Source: Flavobacterium sp. LHD-85
GTDB lineage: Bacteria; Bacteroidota; Bacteroidia; Flavobacteriales; Flavobacteriaceae
Direction: 5' to 3'
DNA length: 64,000 nucleotides
Assembly (NCBI RefSeq): GCF_030929595.1
Contig: NZ_JAVFVR010000003.1
Location: forward strand, 348,845 to 412,844
Part shown: one piece after another, positions 16,372 through 25,606 of the stretch
How positions within the stretch are numbered: position 1 is the first letter of the stretch
How the letters are laid out: each line of letters opens with the position of its first letter
The notes under the pieces: model-generated
The model's input: the letters and a program-made list of their open reading frames with translations, nothing else
The model's database searches: none
What the model was told of the DNA's origin: nothing
Program-made: the position numbers and the translations under genes

Positions 16372-16499
16372 TGTGTTTTATGAAGTTAGTCAAGCTGAGC
16401 GGAGTCGAAGCCCTTATAGGTAATTAAGTCTTTCGACTTCGCTAAAGGTGACAGCTCGAGTGAAATTATCTAATTTTCAAATTGGCACATTATCTAATT

Positions 16500-16970
16500 C
16501 TAAAGCTGTATCTGTCTATCAATCTGCTGATCTAGCGAGATAAAAGTCTCTGTTCTTGAAACCCCTTCAATAGCTTGGATTTTGTTGTTTAAAAGTTGCA
16601 TTAAATGCTCGTTATCGCGACAGATAATTTTAATCAAGACCGACCAGTTTCCTGTTGTATAGTGGCATTCTAAAACTTCTGGGATTTTGCGGAGTTCTTT
16701 TACGGCTTCGGAGTTTCTCGAAGCTTTGTCCAGATAAACACCAACAAATGCCATTGTATTATAACCAAGAACTTTTGGATTTACAGTAAACTTAGATCCA
16801 GAAATAACACCAGATTGTTCTAGTTTTTTTAATCTCTGGTGAATGGCTGCTCCTGAGATTCCTATTTTATTAGCGATTTGTAAGATTGGTTTTCGGGCAT
16901 CGTCCATAAGATAGCGAAGGATTTCTTTGTCGATTCCGTCAATTTCAATTAAAAGGGAGTTGATTTTCAT
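16500..16970 (-). CDS. Lrp/AsnC family transcriptional regulator
   Basis: A 156-residue regulator. The N-terminal helix-turn-helix (IDGIDKEILRYL, IGISGAAIHQRLKKLEQSG, about residues 10-55) and C-terminal RAM/AsnC ligand domain (~70-150, GNWSVLIKIICRDNEHL) are both intact. Such proteins sense amino acids and often control amino-acid metabolism. Nothing nearby reveals the target. Its 5' spacer (16971-17222) holds AT-rich word repeats and a CCCGTGGTT hairpin but no gene. Confidence 0.92.
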   Translation of the reverse strand: MKINSLLIEIDGIDKEILRYLMDDARKPILQIANKIGISGAAIHQRLKKLEQSGVISGSKFTVNPKVLGYNTMAFVGVYLDKASRNSEAVKELRKIPEVLECHYTTGNWSVLIKIICRDNEHLMQLLNNKIQAIEGVSRTETFISLDQQIDRQIQL

Positions 16971-17106
16971 AACTTACAATTTGAAACTATTTTTTGTGAT
17001 TTGGGTTGTCAATAGAAATCAAATGTAGTTAAAATGAAGGAAAAATAAAATTCCATTTTTTTTAAATTCTAAAATCTAAATTCCAAATCTAAAATTTCAA
17101 ACATAA

Positions 17107-17126
17107 CCCGTGGTTTCAACCACGGG
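17107..17126. repeat. CCCGTGGTT-TC-AACCACGGG hairpin
   Basis: A perfect 9-bp inverted repeat with a 2-nt loop. The same word forms the inner arms of the nested palindrome at 2792-2916, so it is a dispersed family. Possible REP-like element; no associated transposase is in the window. Confidence 0.6.
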
Positions 17127-17222
17127 AAACGTATCGAATAAATCTTAAAAAAGAAAAATTCCAAATTTCAAGCGGTTAACTTGGAATTTGGAATTTTAAA
17201 AATTGTATATTTTATAAAAAGG

Positions 17223-17972
17223 TTATTTTCCTTTGTTGGCTTCTGCTACGTATTTCTCTAGAGCCATTGTCATAGAAGGCGTTTCAGGAGTTGGAGCAAG
17301 AATATCAATTCTTAAACCATGATCTAAAGCTTCTTTTTGCGTTGTGCTTCCGAATACGGCGATTCTGGTATTGTTTTGTTTAAAATCTGGGAAATTCTTA
17401 AACAATGATTTAATTCCTGTCGGACTGAAAAAAGCTAATACATCATAATAAACATCAGCTAAATCAGATAAATCACTCATTACAGTTCTGTAGAAAATTG
17501 CTTGTGCCCAATCTACTTTTAGACTGTTTAATGTAACAGGAGCATCTGCATTTAATTGGTCAGATGCAGGAAGCAAAAACTTCTCGTCTTTGTACTTCTT
17601 AATTAGCGGAGATAAATCTGCAAAATCTTTTGCTCCAACGTAAATTTTACGTTTTCTGTACACAACATACTTTTGAAGGTAGAACGCAACAGCCTCAGAT
17701 TGACAAAAATACTTCAATCCTTCAGGAACTTTGTAACGCATTTCATCAGCCACTCTAAAAAAATGATCTACAGCATTTCGACTTGTTAAAATGATCGCAG
17801 TGTAATGATTAAGATCGATTTTTTGTAATCGAATCTCTTTTGCGCTAACCCCTTCTACATGAATAAATGGTCTGAAATCAATTTTTATTTTGTGTTTTTG
17901 TTGGAGCTCAAAGTAAGGAGAATTCTCCACTTTAGGTTCAGGCTGTGACACCAAAATTGTTTTCACTTTCAT
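17223..17972 (-). CDS. hemD: Uroporphyrinogen-III synthase (HemD)
   Basis: Closes hydroxymethylbilane to uroporphyrinogen III in haem biosynthesis. I place the start at MKVKTILVSQPEP (17972), 249 residues; an upstream in-frame extension to 18011 would overlap DUF4271. HemD motifs: AIILTSRNAVDHFF (~70-83) and the C-terminal VLAFFSPTGIKSLF (~175-190). The family is weakly conserved but pairing with DUF4271 is common in this phylum. No other hem gene is adjacent. Confidence 0.85.
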   Translation of the reverse strand: MKVKTILVSQPEPKVENSPYFELQQKHKIKIDFRPFIHVEGVSAKEIRLQKIDLNHYTAIILTSRNAVDHFFRVADEMRYKVPEGLKYFCQSEAVAFYLQKYVVYRKRKIYVGAKDFADLSPLIKKYKDEKFLLPASDQLNADAPVTLNSLKVDWAQAIFYRTVMSDLSDLADVYYDVLAFFSPTGIKSLFKNFPDFKQNNTRIAVFGSTTQKEALDHGLRIDILAPTPETPSMTMALEKYVAEANKGK

Positions 17973-17986
17973 ATTATAAATATTTA

Positions 17987-18655
17987 CTAAGCACTCCCTT
18001 TTGTTAACCAATAATAGAGAAAATAATAAGGGGCTATTTCAAGAGCGCAAAGATACAAAATAAAATAAAATAACTTACCGATTATTACGTTTTGATACGT
18101 TTTAATTGAAATAAAGTAAGAGTATACGCTAATACACAGCGAAATACCAATGATTGCTAGCGGAATAATCTGCGGAATATTGTTGTAATAGAACAAAACA
18201 GCATTGATTGGAAGGATTAAAACGCCTATATAGGTTCTGTACGTTACCTTTTGTAAGTTAAATAGTTCTACAAAATCGTCAATATTGAATGAAGCGGCTA
18301 CAATTTTTTCGATTAAATACTTTCCTAAAATGAAATAAAGTAAAAAAGTAGCAATGCGAATAAACAAAAGCCAATCGGTTTTTGAAGCATAACCAAAAAT
18401 ATTCATCGTAAGCAGAATAAAAAAGGCAAACGATACAATCTGCACAAAAAATAAACCAACCGTAAAGCTGTTTTTCATGTGGCTGTTGTCCCGATAAATT
18501 TTGGCGTATTTATCAGAAAAAATAAGTTTACTAAATTCACTAAATCTTGTTTCGTAAGCCGATTTCGTCATGGCAACAACGGCAAAGGTCAGCACAAATA
18601 AAAGTGTTGCCCAGTCTTTGTTTTCAAGAATCCGAGGGTGTAATTGTTCAATCAT
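17987..18655 (-). CDS. DUF4271 integral membrane protein
   Basis: A 222-residue protein with about six hydrophobic helices and no signal peptide, typical of DUF4271. It lies 14 bp upstream of hemD on the same strand, so they form an operon. Its function is unknown. Confidence 0.85.
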   Translation of the reverse strand: MIEQLHPRILENKDWATLLFVLTFAVVAMTKSAYETRFSEFSKLIFSDKYAKIYRDNSHMKNSFTVGLFFVQIVSFAFFILLTMNIFGYASKTDWLLFIRIATFLLYFILGKYLIEKIVAASFNIDDFVELFNLQKVTYRTYIGVLILPINAVLFYYNNIPQIIPLAIIGISLCISVYSYFISIKTYQNVIIGKLFYFILYLCALEIAPYYFLYYWLTKGSA

Positions 18656-18732
18656 AGCCTTGCAAAATTAGTAATTTTTTGATGCAATACTTTTATTATA
18701 TATTTATTATGAATCAAATGCTATAAAAAGTT

Positions 18733-18740
18733 TACTTTTG
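18733..18740 (+). promoter_or_regulatory. -7 element before the polyprenol-phosphate mannosyltransferase
   Basis: TACTTTTG fits TAnnTTTG, 21 bp before the start codon. No clear TTG is seen at -33. Confidence 0.5.
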
Positions 18741-18761
18741 CGGTGAAATTACCGAGAAAAA

Positions 18762-19487
18762 ATGAATGATAGTATTGTCATAATTCCCACTTATAACGAA
18801 ATTGAAAACATAGAAAGTATAGTTAGAGCTGTACTTTCGCAGCATAAATCTTTTCATCTGCTGATTATCGATGATAATTCTCCTGATCATACGGCAAAAA
18901 AAGTAATTGCATTACAGGAAGAATATCCGGGGAAACTTTTTTTAGAGCAGAGAACAAAAAAATCAGGATTAGGAACCGCTTATGTTCATGGCTTTAAATG
19001 GGCTTTGGAGCGCGACTATCAATTTATTTTTGAGATGGATGCCGATTTTTCGCATAATCCAAATGATTTAGAAAAATTATACGATGCCTGCCACTTTGGT
19101 GGAGCAGATTTAGCAATTGGTTCTCGTTATGTAAAAGGAGTGAATGTGGTGAACTGGCCATTAAGCCGAGTTCTGATGTCTTATTTTGCTTCTGTTTATG
19201 TAAAATTTATCACCGGAATGAAAATTCATGATGCGACTGCAGGTTTTGTATGTTACAAAAGAGAAGTTCTGGAGAAAATCAATTTAAATAAAATAAAATT
19301 TGTCGGATACGCGTTTCAAATTGAAATGAAGTACAGAACGTATTGTGCCAAATTTCAAATTACCGAAGTCCCAATTATTTTTACAGACAGAACAAAAGGA
19401 GTTTCTAAGATGAGCAATGCTATTATTAAAGAAGCTATTCTTGGAGTGATTTCGCTTAGATTAAGAAAATTAGTCAATTCATTATAA
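18762..19487 (+). CDS. Polyprenol monophosphomannose synthase-like glycosyltransferase (GT2)
   Basis: A 241-residue GT-A enzyme that likely transfers mannose from GDP-mannose to a polyprenyl phosphate. Motifs: IIPTYNEIENIE at the N-terminus, DDNSPDHTA, the metal-binding DAD in EMDADFSHNP (~91-100), GSRYVKGVNVVNWP and the C-terminal RTKGVSKMS. It lacks a C-terminal membrane domain, as the short DPM1-type does. It sits 10 bp upstream of the dihydroorotase and is probably co-transcribed. Confidence 0.93.
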   Translation: MNDSIVIIPTYNEIENIESIVRAVLSQHKSFHLLIIDDNSPDHTAKKVIALQEEYPGKLFLEQRTKKSGLGTAYVHGFKWALERDYQFIFEMDADFSHNPNDLEKLYDACHFGGADLAIGSRYVKGVNVVNWPLSRVLMSYFASVYVKFITGMKIHDATAGFVCYKREVLEKINLNKIKFVGYAFQIEMKYRTYCAKFQITEVPIIFTDRTKGVSKMSNAIIKEAILGVISLRLRKLVNSL

Positions 19488-19497
19488 ACCAACCGAA

Positions 19498-20838
19498 ATG
19501 AACAGGATTTTAATAAAAAATGCCAAAATTGTAAACGAAGGGACAATTTTTGAAGGTGATGTTTTAATTGAAAACGATTTGATTGTTGAAATTGCAGACA
19601 GCATTTCATTAAAAACTTCAGATTGTATCGTAATTGATGCTGAAGGAAATTATTTAATGCCTGGCGCAATAGACGATCAAGTGCATTTTAGAGAACCAGG
19701 ATTAACGCACAAAGGCGATATCGAATCAGAATCTCGTGCTGCTGTTGCAGGCGGAATTACTTCTTTTATCGAACAGCCTAATACAGTTCCGAATGCGGTT
19801 ACTCAGGAAATTTTAGAAGATAAATACCAAATTGCGTCAAAAAGTTCATTTGCGAATTATTCGTTTATGATGGGCGCAACAAACGATAATTTGGAAGAAG
19901 TTTTGAAAACGAATCCAAAGAATGTTGCTGGAATCAAGATTTTCTTAGGTTCATCTACAGGAAATATGCTGGTGGATAATGAGGCTGTTTTAGAAAAAAT
20001 ATTCTCAAGTACGCCAATGTTAATTGCAGTTCATTGCGAAGATGAAACTACAATTAAAAATAATCTTGCAGCTTTTAAGGAGCAATATGGAGACGATGTT
20101 CCGGTTACGGCGCACAATTTAATTAGAAGCGCTGAAGCTTGTTATATTTCTTCTTCAAAAGCAGTGGCTTTGGCAAAAAAAACTGGAGCAAGATTGCATA
20201 TTTTCCATCTTTCGACTGCGAAAGAAATGGAATTGTTTACGAATAAGATTCCGTTGGAAGAGAAAAAAATCACTGCTGAGGTTTGTGTACACCACCTTTG
20301 GTTTACAGATGAAGATTACAAAACAAAAGGGAATTTCATTAAATGGAATCCTGCGGTTAAAACAGCTGAAGATCGTGCAGAGCTTTGGAAAGCTTTAAAT
20401 GATGGAAGAATTGACGTTATTGCAACAGATCACGCGCCGCATACTAAAGAAGAAAAACAGCAATCTTATTTGAATGCACCTTCTGGAGGTCCGTTGGTAC
20501 AGCACGCTGTTGTGGCGATGTTTGAAGCGCATCATCAAGGAAAAATTAGTGTGGAGAAAATTGTGGAGAAAATGTGCCACAATCCAGCTAAGCTTTTCAA
20601 AATAGAAAAAAGAGGTTTTATCAGAGAAGGCTACCACGCCGATTTAGTTATCGTAAATCCGAGTTTGCCTTGGAATGTGAAGCCAGAAAATATTTTATAC
20701 AAATGCGGATGGTCTCCGTTTGAAGGTTATACTTTCAAATCTAGAATTACGCATACTTTTGTAAACGGAGAATTGGTTTACAATAATTTCAAAGTGAAAG
20801 ATACCAGAGCGGGTAAAAGATTATTGTTTGACAGATAA
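19498..20838 (+). CDS. pyrC: Dihydroorotase (amidohydrolase, class I-like)
   Basis: A 446-residue amidohydrolase for the carbamoyl-aspartate to dihydroorotate step of pyrimidine synthesis. Conserved parts: DDQVHFREPGLTHKGD (~57-72), the probable carbamylated Lys in AGIKIFLGSS, VHCED (His ligand), IFHLSTA (His ligand) and TDHAPHTKEEK (Asp). The first metal motif is QxH rather than the usual HxH, which could weaken one metal site. It follows the mannosyltransferase by 10 bp and precedes DUF4296 by 9 bp. Confidence 0.9.
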   Translation: MNRILIKNAKIVNEGTIFEGDVLIENDLIVEIADSISLKTSDCIVIDAEGNYLMPGAIDDQVHFREPGLTHKGDIESESRAAVAGGITSFIEQPNTVPNAVTQEILEDKYQIASKSSFANYSFMMGATNDNLEEVLKTNPKNVAGIKIFLGSSTGNMLVDNEAVLEKIFSSTPMLIAVHCEDETTIKNNLAAFKEQYGDDVPVTAHNLIRSAEACYISSSKAVALAKKTGARLHIFHLSTAKEMELFTNKIPLEEKKITAEVCVHHLWFTDEDYKTKGNFIKWNPAVKTAEDRAELWKALNDGRIDVIATDHAPHTKEEKQQSYLNAPSGGPLVQHAVVAMFEAHHQGKISVEKIVEKMCHNPAKLFKIEKRGFIREGYHADLVIVNPSLPWNVKPENILYKCGWSPFEGYTFKSRITHTFVNGELVYNNFKVKDTRAGKRLLFDR

Positions 20839-20847
20839 AAAATAAAA

Positions 20848-21336
20848 ATGAAAAATTTTATAGTCATAATATTGGTTTTGTTTCTTTCTGTAAGCTGTAA
20901 AAAAGAGGTCGTAAAACAGCCGACAAAGCTTATTGAGAAAGATAAAATGATTGATATTATGTATGATTTGTCTATTTTAGAAGCAATGAGGTATCAGAAA
21001 CCATTGTCTTTGGATTCGATAGAAAATGATCCGAAAAAGTTTATTTTTAAAAAGTATAAAGTAGACAGTCTTCAATTTGCACAGAACAATATGTATTATG
21101 CTTCTGATTACGATAGTTATAAAGACATGTTTGATGAGGTAAATAAAAGAATTGAAGTAAATCAAAGGGCTGCAGATTCGTTAGCTAAAATAGATGAAAA
21201 AAAAGCCACAAAAGAGAATAAAAATAAGCCTAAAGAATTAAAAGAGGTTTCGAAAGATTCAGTTCAAACAAGAATTCCGAAAGTTAACATTGATTCAATT
21301 AGAATGGCGCAAAGAAAGCACAGAAGAGATTTATAA
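20848..21336 (+). CDS. DUF4296 lipoprotein
   Basis: A 162-residue lipoprotein (lipobox SVSC, Cys near residue 17). The DUF4296 core MIDIMYDLSILEAMRYQK is at ~34-50 and the C-terminus is charged and Lys-rich. It is the last gene of the 18762-21336 operon. Its stop overlaps the stop of the convergent epimerase gene by six bases. Function unknown. Confidence 0.85.
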   Translation: MKNFIVIILVLFLSVSCKKEVVKQPTKLIEKDKMIDIMYDLSILEAMRYQKPLSLDSIENDPKKFIFKKYKVDSLQFAQNNMYYASDYDSYKDMFDEVNKRIEVNQRAADSLAKIDEKKATKENKNKPKELKEVSKDSVQTRIPKVNIDSIRMAQRKHRRDL

Positions 21337-22332
21337 TTTAGAGCTTTCTAAAATATATTTATGAATATCAGTAAAAACCGTTCCTAGAGCGGTTTTTATT
21401 TTTTCGTTACTATACAGATTTTTTGAGTACGAAGCTTTTGCTGTTGCTTTTGTGATGCTTCTTTTTCTGAAAAGCAAAGTAGAAAATATTCCGTCAGCCA
21501 TCCATAATAAATTCATTAAAAAAGGTGTGGCATGAATATGAGGTTTTTTTACTTTTAAAGCGTCAGCAACGGTGTTTAAAAGATCTTTAAAAACAATATT
21601 GTCTGCAATCAGCGTGAAACGTTCGTTTTTTATTTCGCTTTTCATCAATTCATAACTGGTTTTTGCAACATCATCGACTGTAATAAAACCAGTGCTTCCT
21701 AATGTGAAGAATGGAAGTCCCTTTGAAACTTTACGATAAATCTCGCTGCTGCCTTCATCGAAAATGTCCATCATTTTCGGCGGACCTAAAATTACTCCTG
21801 GATTTACAATAATAACATTTAAGCCTTCTTGATGTCCGCGCCAAACTTCCATTTCAGCACCATATTTAGAAATGGCGTAATCGCTGTGTGGTTTTTCGGG
21901 ATTCCAATCTGTTTCTTCGGTAATGTGTGTTTCATGAGGCGCAATATCTCCTAAAGCAGCGATAGAACTAATGTAGCAAAACTTTTCTGTTTCTTTGGCA
22001 ATAGCAAAATTAACCATGTTTGCAGTTCCTTCGATATTGGTTTTTCTAAGGGTTTCTTCGTCTTTTGGTTCGAAAGAAATAAAAGCTGCTGAATGATATA
22101 CTTGTGTGATGCCAATAAAAGCAGTTTCAAGTGAAGGTATGTCTAGAATATCGGCTTCAAGCCAATTAATTTTTTCAAACAAATCTGTTTTTTTATAAAG
22201 ATCAAAAACCGATTTTGTTTTCTGAATATTCTTTTCGGTTCTGTAAATTGCCCGAACATTTTCTCCATTTTCAATTAAATGAAGCAATAAATGTGCGCCT
22301 ACTAAACCAGTTCCTCCAGTTACTAATACCAT
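21331..22332 (-). CDS. NAD-dependent epimerase/dehydratase (extended SDR)
   Basis: A 333-residue Rossmann enzyme beginning MVLVTGGTGLVGAHLL; the upstream in-frame stretch to 22491 lies in repeat-like spacer and is rejected. Motifs: GGTGLVG nucleotide loop, the active-site YAISK (YxxxK), and INPGVILGPP. It resembles dihydroflavonol-4-reductase-like SDRs, but the substrate is unknown. It converges on DUF4296 with six overlapping bases, so the two transcripts share 3' ends. Confidence 0.9.
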   Translation of the reverse strand: MVLVTGGTGLVGAHLLLHLIENGENVRAIYRTEKNIQKTKSVFDLYKKTDLFEKINWLEADILDIPSLETAFIGITQVYHSAAFISFEPKDEETLRKTNIEGTANMVNFAIAKETEKFCYISSIAALGDIAPHETHITEETDWNPEKPHSDYAISKYGAEMEVWRGHQEGLNVIIVNPGVILGPPKMMDIFDEGSSEIYRKVSKGLPFFTLGSTGFITVDDVAKTSYELMKSEIKNERFTLIADNIVFKDLLNTVADALKVKKPHIHATPFLMNLLWMADGIFSTLLFRKRSITKATAKASYSKNLYSNEKIKTALGTVFTDIHKYILESSKL

Positions 22333-22550
22333 TTTGTAAAGATAAGTTTTTGTTGGAAAGGTGCAAAATTGCAGAGGGACAAAGTTGCAAAGGTTTTTTT
22401 CTTTTTGCCACAAAGACGCAAAGGCGCGAAGTTTTTGTTTTTTCTTGTGAAGGCTTAGCGTAAACTTTATGGAAATAAAAAACTTTGCCACTTAGTGGCA
22501 GATTTTTTTTGTCATCGCCATTGATTGTATTAGTGTAAATTATTTAAAAC

Positions 22551-22588
22551 ACTAAAGCAACGGACAAATGTTTATCCATTGCTTTAGT
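22551..22588 (-). terminator. Hairpin after the 22617 gene
   Basis: ACTAAAGCAA (22551-22560) pairs with TTGCTTTAGT (22579-22588), with further GGACAAA/TTTATCC pairing. It is the likely 3' end of the leftward gene at 22617. The remaining spacer (22333-22550) has word repeats on AAAG and GCCAC and no gene. Confidence 0.6.
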
Positions 22589-22616
22589 ATCTTTTTGTGA
22601 AGTTTCTATTTGTGTA

Positions 22617-23852
22617 TTAGAAGATAGAATAGGCAAATACCAAATCAATTGCTTTGTAGTCAACCGAAATGGTGTTGTAATCTCCTAATAGCTGTTTTTT
22701 TGTATTTGTTCTAATTTCAGCACTAAATTTGTTTTTAAAGTTGTAACCTACTCCAAAAGCAAAATTAGATCCCGATTTACTTTCAAGTTCTGCATTTTTA
22801 TCAAAAGATAAACTTGCTTTGCCATTTATATCAAAAGAGTAAGCAGCATTTATGAAAACTTTTGAATTATTATTAATAAGAAAATAATAACGTAATCCTA
22901 TTGGAACTTGGATGCTTGTGTATTTAACTTCTATGTTACGAGTTATAGAGGGAGATCCCGCAAAAAGACCTGGTCTGCTGTATTGCTTAGTGGTTTCGTA
23001 TTTTTGATAAGCTGGGTTTAAAAAGAGACTCCATTTGTTTTTATTAAAAGGAAGAAGATATTCTGCTTCCAAGCCTATTTTAAAATTAGTATTGCTATCT
23101 AAATTTACATCTATTGATGGACTGTCTCCGTCATTCATAGATCCTGAGATAAAGCTAAGTTCAGGTGTTATTTTTAAATGAAAATGACCTTCACTAGATT
23201 TAGATATTACATTGTTTTTTGTTCTGTTGTCGGTATTATTGTATTTTAAAAAGTATCTGGTAAGATCAGCTTTTTTATATTTTAGATTCGTAATCTCGCT
23301 GTCGGTTGTATTTGCAGATCTTACATTGTTGTTTAATTGTTGTTTGTAGTAATCATTTTCTCTTAGTTCTCCGGTTGATTTATCTCCTTTTGTCAAAGTG
23401 TATTTTAAATACGTAAGTTGCTCTAATGGGATGCTTTTGGTTTCGTAAAAATATCGGATAAGATTTCCTTCTGTGTAAGAGTATAATGTTGCTTCTCCCT
23501 GAACTAATAATCTTAGAAAAAGAGTGTTTTCTTCCCATACAGGTTGTCCAGTTTCTGATAGTTTATCTAAATTGTCACTGGAACGGTCCATTTTTACTTT
23601 GGCTCTTTTGAAAGTTACAGTATTGTCAATGCCAAATTCTTGAACATTAGCAATTGTTTCTGTTTTGTAATCATTGTCGCTAATCTGGGATTTGTATTTG
23701 AAATCGGTTGGATTGTTTTTCCAGTCTAAGTTTCGGATGAAACATTCTGTTCGTGTTCCATTTTTGGAAATAAAATAGCCTTTTTCAAAAGAAATCTGTG
23801 CATTGCTTAAAGTGCAGTAAAGAAAAAGAATAAGTAAAAAGGTTTTTTTCAT
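22617..23852 (-). CDS. Outer-membrane beta-barrel protein, unknown function
   Basis: A 411-residue exported protein: signal peptide MKKTFLLILFLYCTLSNAQ, an N-terminal domain (~20-200) opening GYFISKNGTRTECFIRNLDW, as in a common Bacteroidota family of unknown function, then a C-terminal beta-barrel-like half with alternating aromatic strands ending FAYSIF. It stands alone. No partner or ligand is suggested by context. Confidence 0.75.
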   Translation of the reverse strand: MKKTFLLILFLYCTLSNAQISFEKGYFISKNGTRTECFIRNLDWKNNPTDFKYKSQISDNDYKTETIANVQEFGIDNTVTFKRAKVKMDRSSDNLDKLSETGQPVWEENTLFLRLLVQGEATLYSYTEGNLIRYFYETKSIPLEQLTYLKYTLTKGDKSTGELRENDYYKQQLNNNVRSANTTDSEITNLKYKKADLTRYFLKYNNTDNRTKNNVISKSSEGHFHLKITPELSFISGSMNDGDSPSIDVNLDSNTNFKIGLEAEYLLPFNKNKWSLFLNPAYQKYETTKQYSRPGLFAGSPSITRNIEVKYTSIQVPIGLRYYFLINNNSKVFINAAYSFDINGKASLSFDKNAELESKSGSNFAFGVGYNFKNKFSAEIRTNTKKQLLGDYNTISVDYKAIDLVFAYSIF

Positions 23853-24052
23853 TTTGGTAGTTTTTGGTGGGCGAATCTAAACAAAAAATAAAATAGATTT
23901 TTACGTGTTTCCGTAAAGTGATTTATTAAATATCCTTTGCCCTTTTGTATTAGAAAAGTGAGTTTTTAAATAAATCTCATTATCATGTTTTTAGTTTAAA
24001 TGATTAAAATTTATATTGAAAGGGCTTTTTATTGTTGATAATCAAATTGCTT

Positions 24053-24083
24053 TTGTGATTGCCATTGACATTGATTACATTTG
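24053..24083 (+). promoter_or_regulatory. tyrS promoter
   Basis: TTG (24053-24055), 20-bp spacer, TACATTTG (24076-24083), 17 bp before the ATG at 24101. The promoter lies inside an apparent upstream extension of the ORF, which settles the start. Confidence 0.75.
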
Positions 24084-24100
24084 CGCAAATTATTAAAAAA

Positions 24101-25396
24101 ATGAAGAATCTAGTTGAAGAATTAAAATGGCGCGGGTTATACCATGATAGTATGCCTGGAACGGAAGAACAATTGCTAAAAGAAGCAACCACTGCCTATA
24201 TCGGTTTTGATCCAACGGCAGATTCACTGCACATCGGAAGTATGGTTCAGATCATTTTATTGGTTCACCTAAAGAATTTTGGTCACAGACCAATCGCTTT
24301 AGTAGGTGGAGCAACAGGAATGATTGGGGATCCTTCTGGTAAATCTGATGAAAGAAACTTGCTTGACGAAGAAGCTCTAGCTAAAAACGTAGCTGGAATC
24401 AAAAGCGTTTTGTCTCGTTTCTTAGATTTTAATTCAACCGAAGCAAATGCGCCTGTAATGGTGAATAACTACGATTGGATGAAAGAATTCTCTTTTATCG
24501 ATTTTGCACGTGAAGTTGGAAAAAGAATTACCGTAAACTATATGATGGCTAAAGATTCTGTAAAAAAGAGATTTAGCGGCGAAGGTGAGGGAATGTCTTT
24601 TACAGAATTTACATATCAGTTAATTCAAGGTTACGATTTCTATCATTTATATAAAAACAATAACTGTATTCTGCAAATGGGTGGTTCTGACCAATGGGGT
24701 AATATTACCACTGGTACAGAATTAGTGCGCAGAATGGGGGGTGAAAATGCAAAAGCTTACGCTTTAACAACTCCTTTAATTACAAAAGCTGACGGATCTA
24801 AATTCGGTAAATCTGAAGGAGGAAATGTTTGGTTGGATGCTGATAAAACTTCTGTATACAAATTCTACCAATTTTGGGTGAATACAACAGATGTAGATGC
24901 TGAGAAATACATTAAAATCTTTACTTTCTTAGATAAGGATACTATTGATGCGTTAATTGAAGAACACAAAACTGCTCCGCATTTAAGAGTTTTACAAAAG
25001 AAACTGGCAGAAGAAATTACTGTTTTTGTTCACAATAGAGAAGAGTTGGAAAAAGCAATTCAGGCTTCGAATATTTTGTTTGGAAATTCAACGGCTGAAG
25101 ATTTGAAAAAACTGGATGAAGTGACTTTCTTAGAAGTTTTTGACGGAGTTCCGCAAGCTGAAATCGCAAAATCTGATTTAGAAAACGGATTGGAAATTAT
25201 AACCGTTTTAAACGAAAAAACAGGTTTCTTTAAATCAAACGGAGAAGCGAGACGAGCTTTAACAGCAAACTCAATTTCTGTAAACAGAGAAAAAATAAAA
25301 GAAGATTTCGTTTTAACGACAAATGATTTAATCAACAATCAATTCGTTTTATTGCAAAGCGGTAAAAAGAATTATTTTGTGATAAGAGTTGTTTAA
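24101..25396 (+). CDS. tyrS: Tyrosyl-tRNA synthetase
   Basis: Class I synthetase for tRNA-Tyr, 431 residues from [16 protein letters not shown] start at 24059 is excluded because the promoter falls there. Motifs: [12 protein letters not shown] (HIGH-type), [23 protein letters not shown], and the KMSKS-like KFGKS. A C-terminal S4 RNA-binding domain (~365-431) carries [19 protein letters not shown]. Single-gene transcript with a terminator at 25438. Confidence 0.98.
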   Translation: MKNLVEELKWRGLYHDSMPGTEEQLLKEATTAYIGFDPTADSLHIGSMVQIILLVHLKNFGHRPIALVGGATGMIGDPSGKSDERNLLDEEALAKNVAGIKSVLSRFLDFNSTEANAPVMVNNYDWMKEFSFIDFAREVGKRITVNYMMAKDSVKKRFSGEGEGMSFTEFTYQLIQGYDFYHLYKNNNCILQMGGSDQWGNITTGTELVRRMGGENAKAYALTTPLITKADGSKFGKSEGGNVWLDADKTSVYKFYQFWVNTTDVDAEKYIKIFTFLDKDTIDALIEEHKTAPHLRVLQKKLAEEITVFVHNREELEKAIQASNILFGNSTAEDLKKLDEVTFLEVFDGVPQAEIAKSDLENGLEIITVLNEKTGFFKSNGEARRALTANSISVNREKIKEDFVLTTNDLINNQFVLLQSGKKNYFVIRVV

Positions 25397-25437
25397 GTGT
25401 TTAATTGATTTAGCAAAATCTTTTACATTAAATATAT

Positions 25438-25469
25438 AAATCCCAATGTTCGAAAGAATATTGGGATTT
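25438..25469 (+). terminator. tyrS terminator
   Basis: AAATCCCAAT (25438-25447) pairs with ATTGGGATTT (25460-25469), GAAA in the loop, followed by T run. Confidence 0.85.
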
Positions 25470-25485
25470 TTTTATTGAAAAAAAT

Positions 25486-25553
25486 CATTCCGTAGGAATG
25501 TTTCGTCGGTAGCGTAAAAATTTGGTTTGGAATTTTACGTTCCGTAGGAACGT
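25486..25553. repeat. Two GTA-centred hairpins
   Basis: CATTCC-GTA-GGAATG (25486-25500) and ACGTTCC-GTA-GGAACGT (25537-25553) have the same layout, with arm bases changed on both sides. They appear related to the array at 36614-36874. Confidence 0.6.
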
Positions 25554-25606
25554 TTGAACAGTGCAGTGAATATCGATTAACCGATTAAACAAATCAACGA
25601 TTAAAC

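Noticed and set aside
22333..22491. N-terminal extension of the epimerase
   Set aside because: The Rossmann fold begins at MVLVTGG (22332); the extension is repeat-derived DNA.
24059..24100. Upstream TTG start of tyrS
   Set aside because: The -7 promoter element TACATTTG lies within this stretch.
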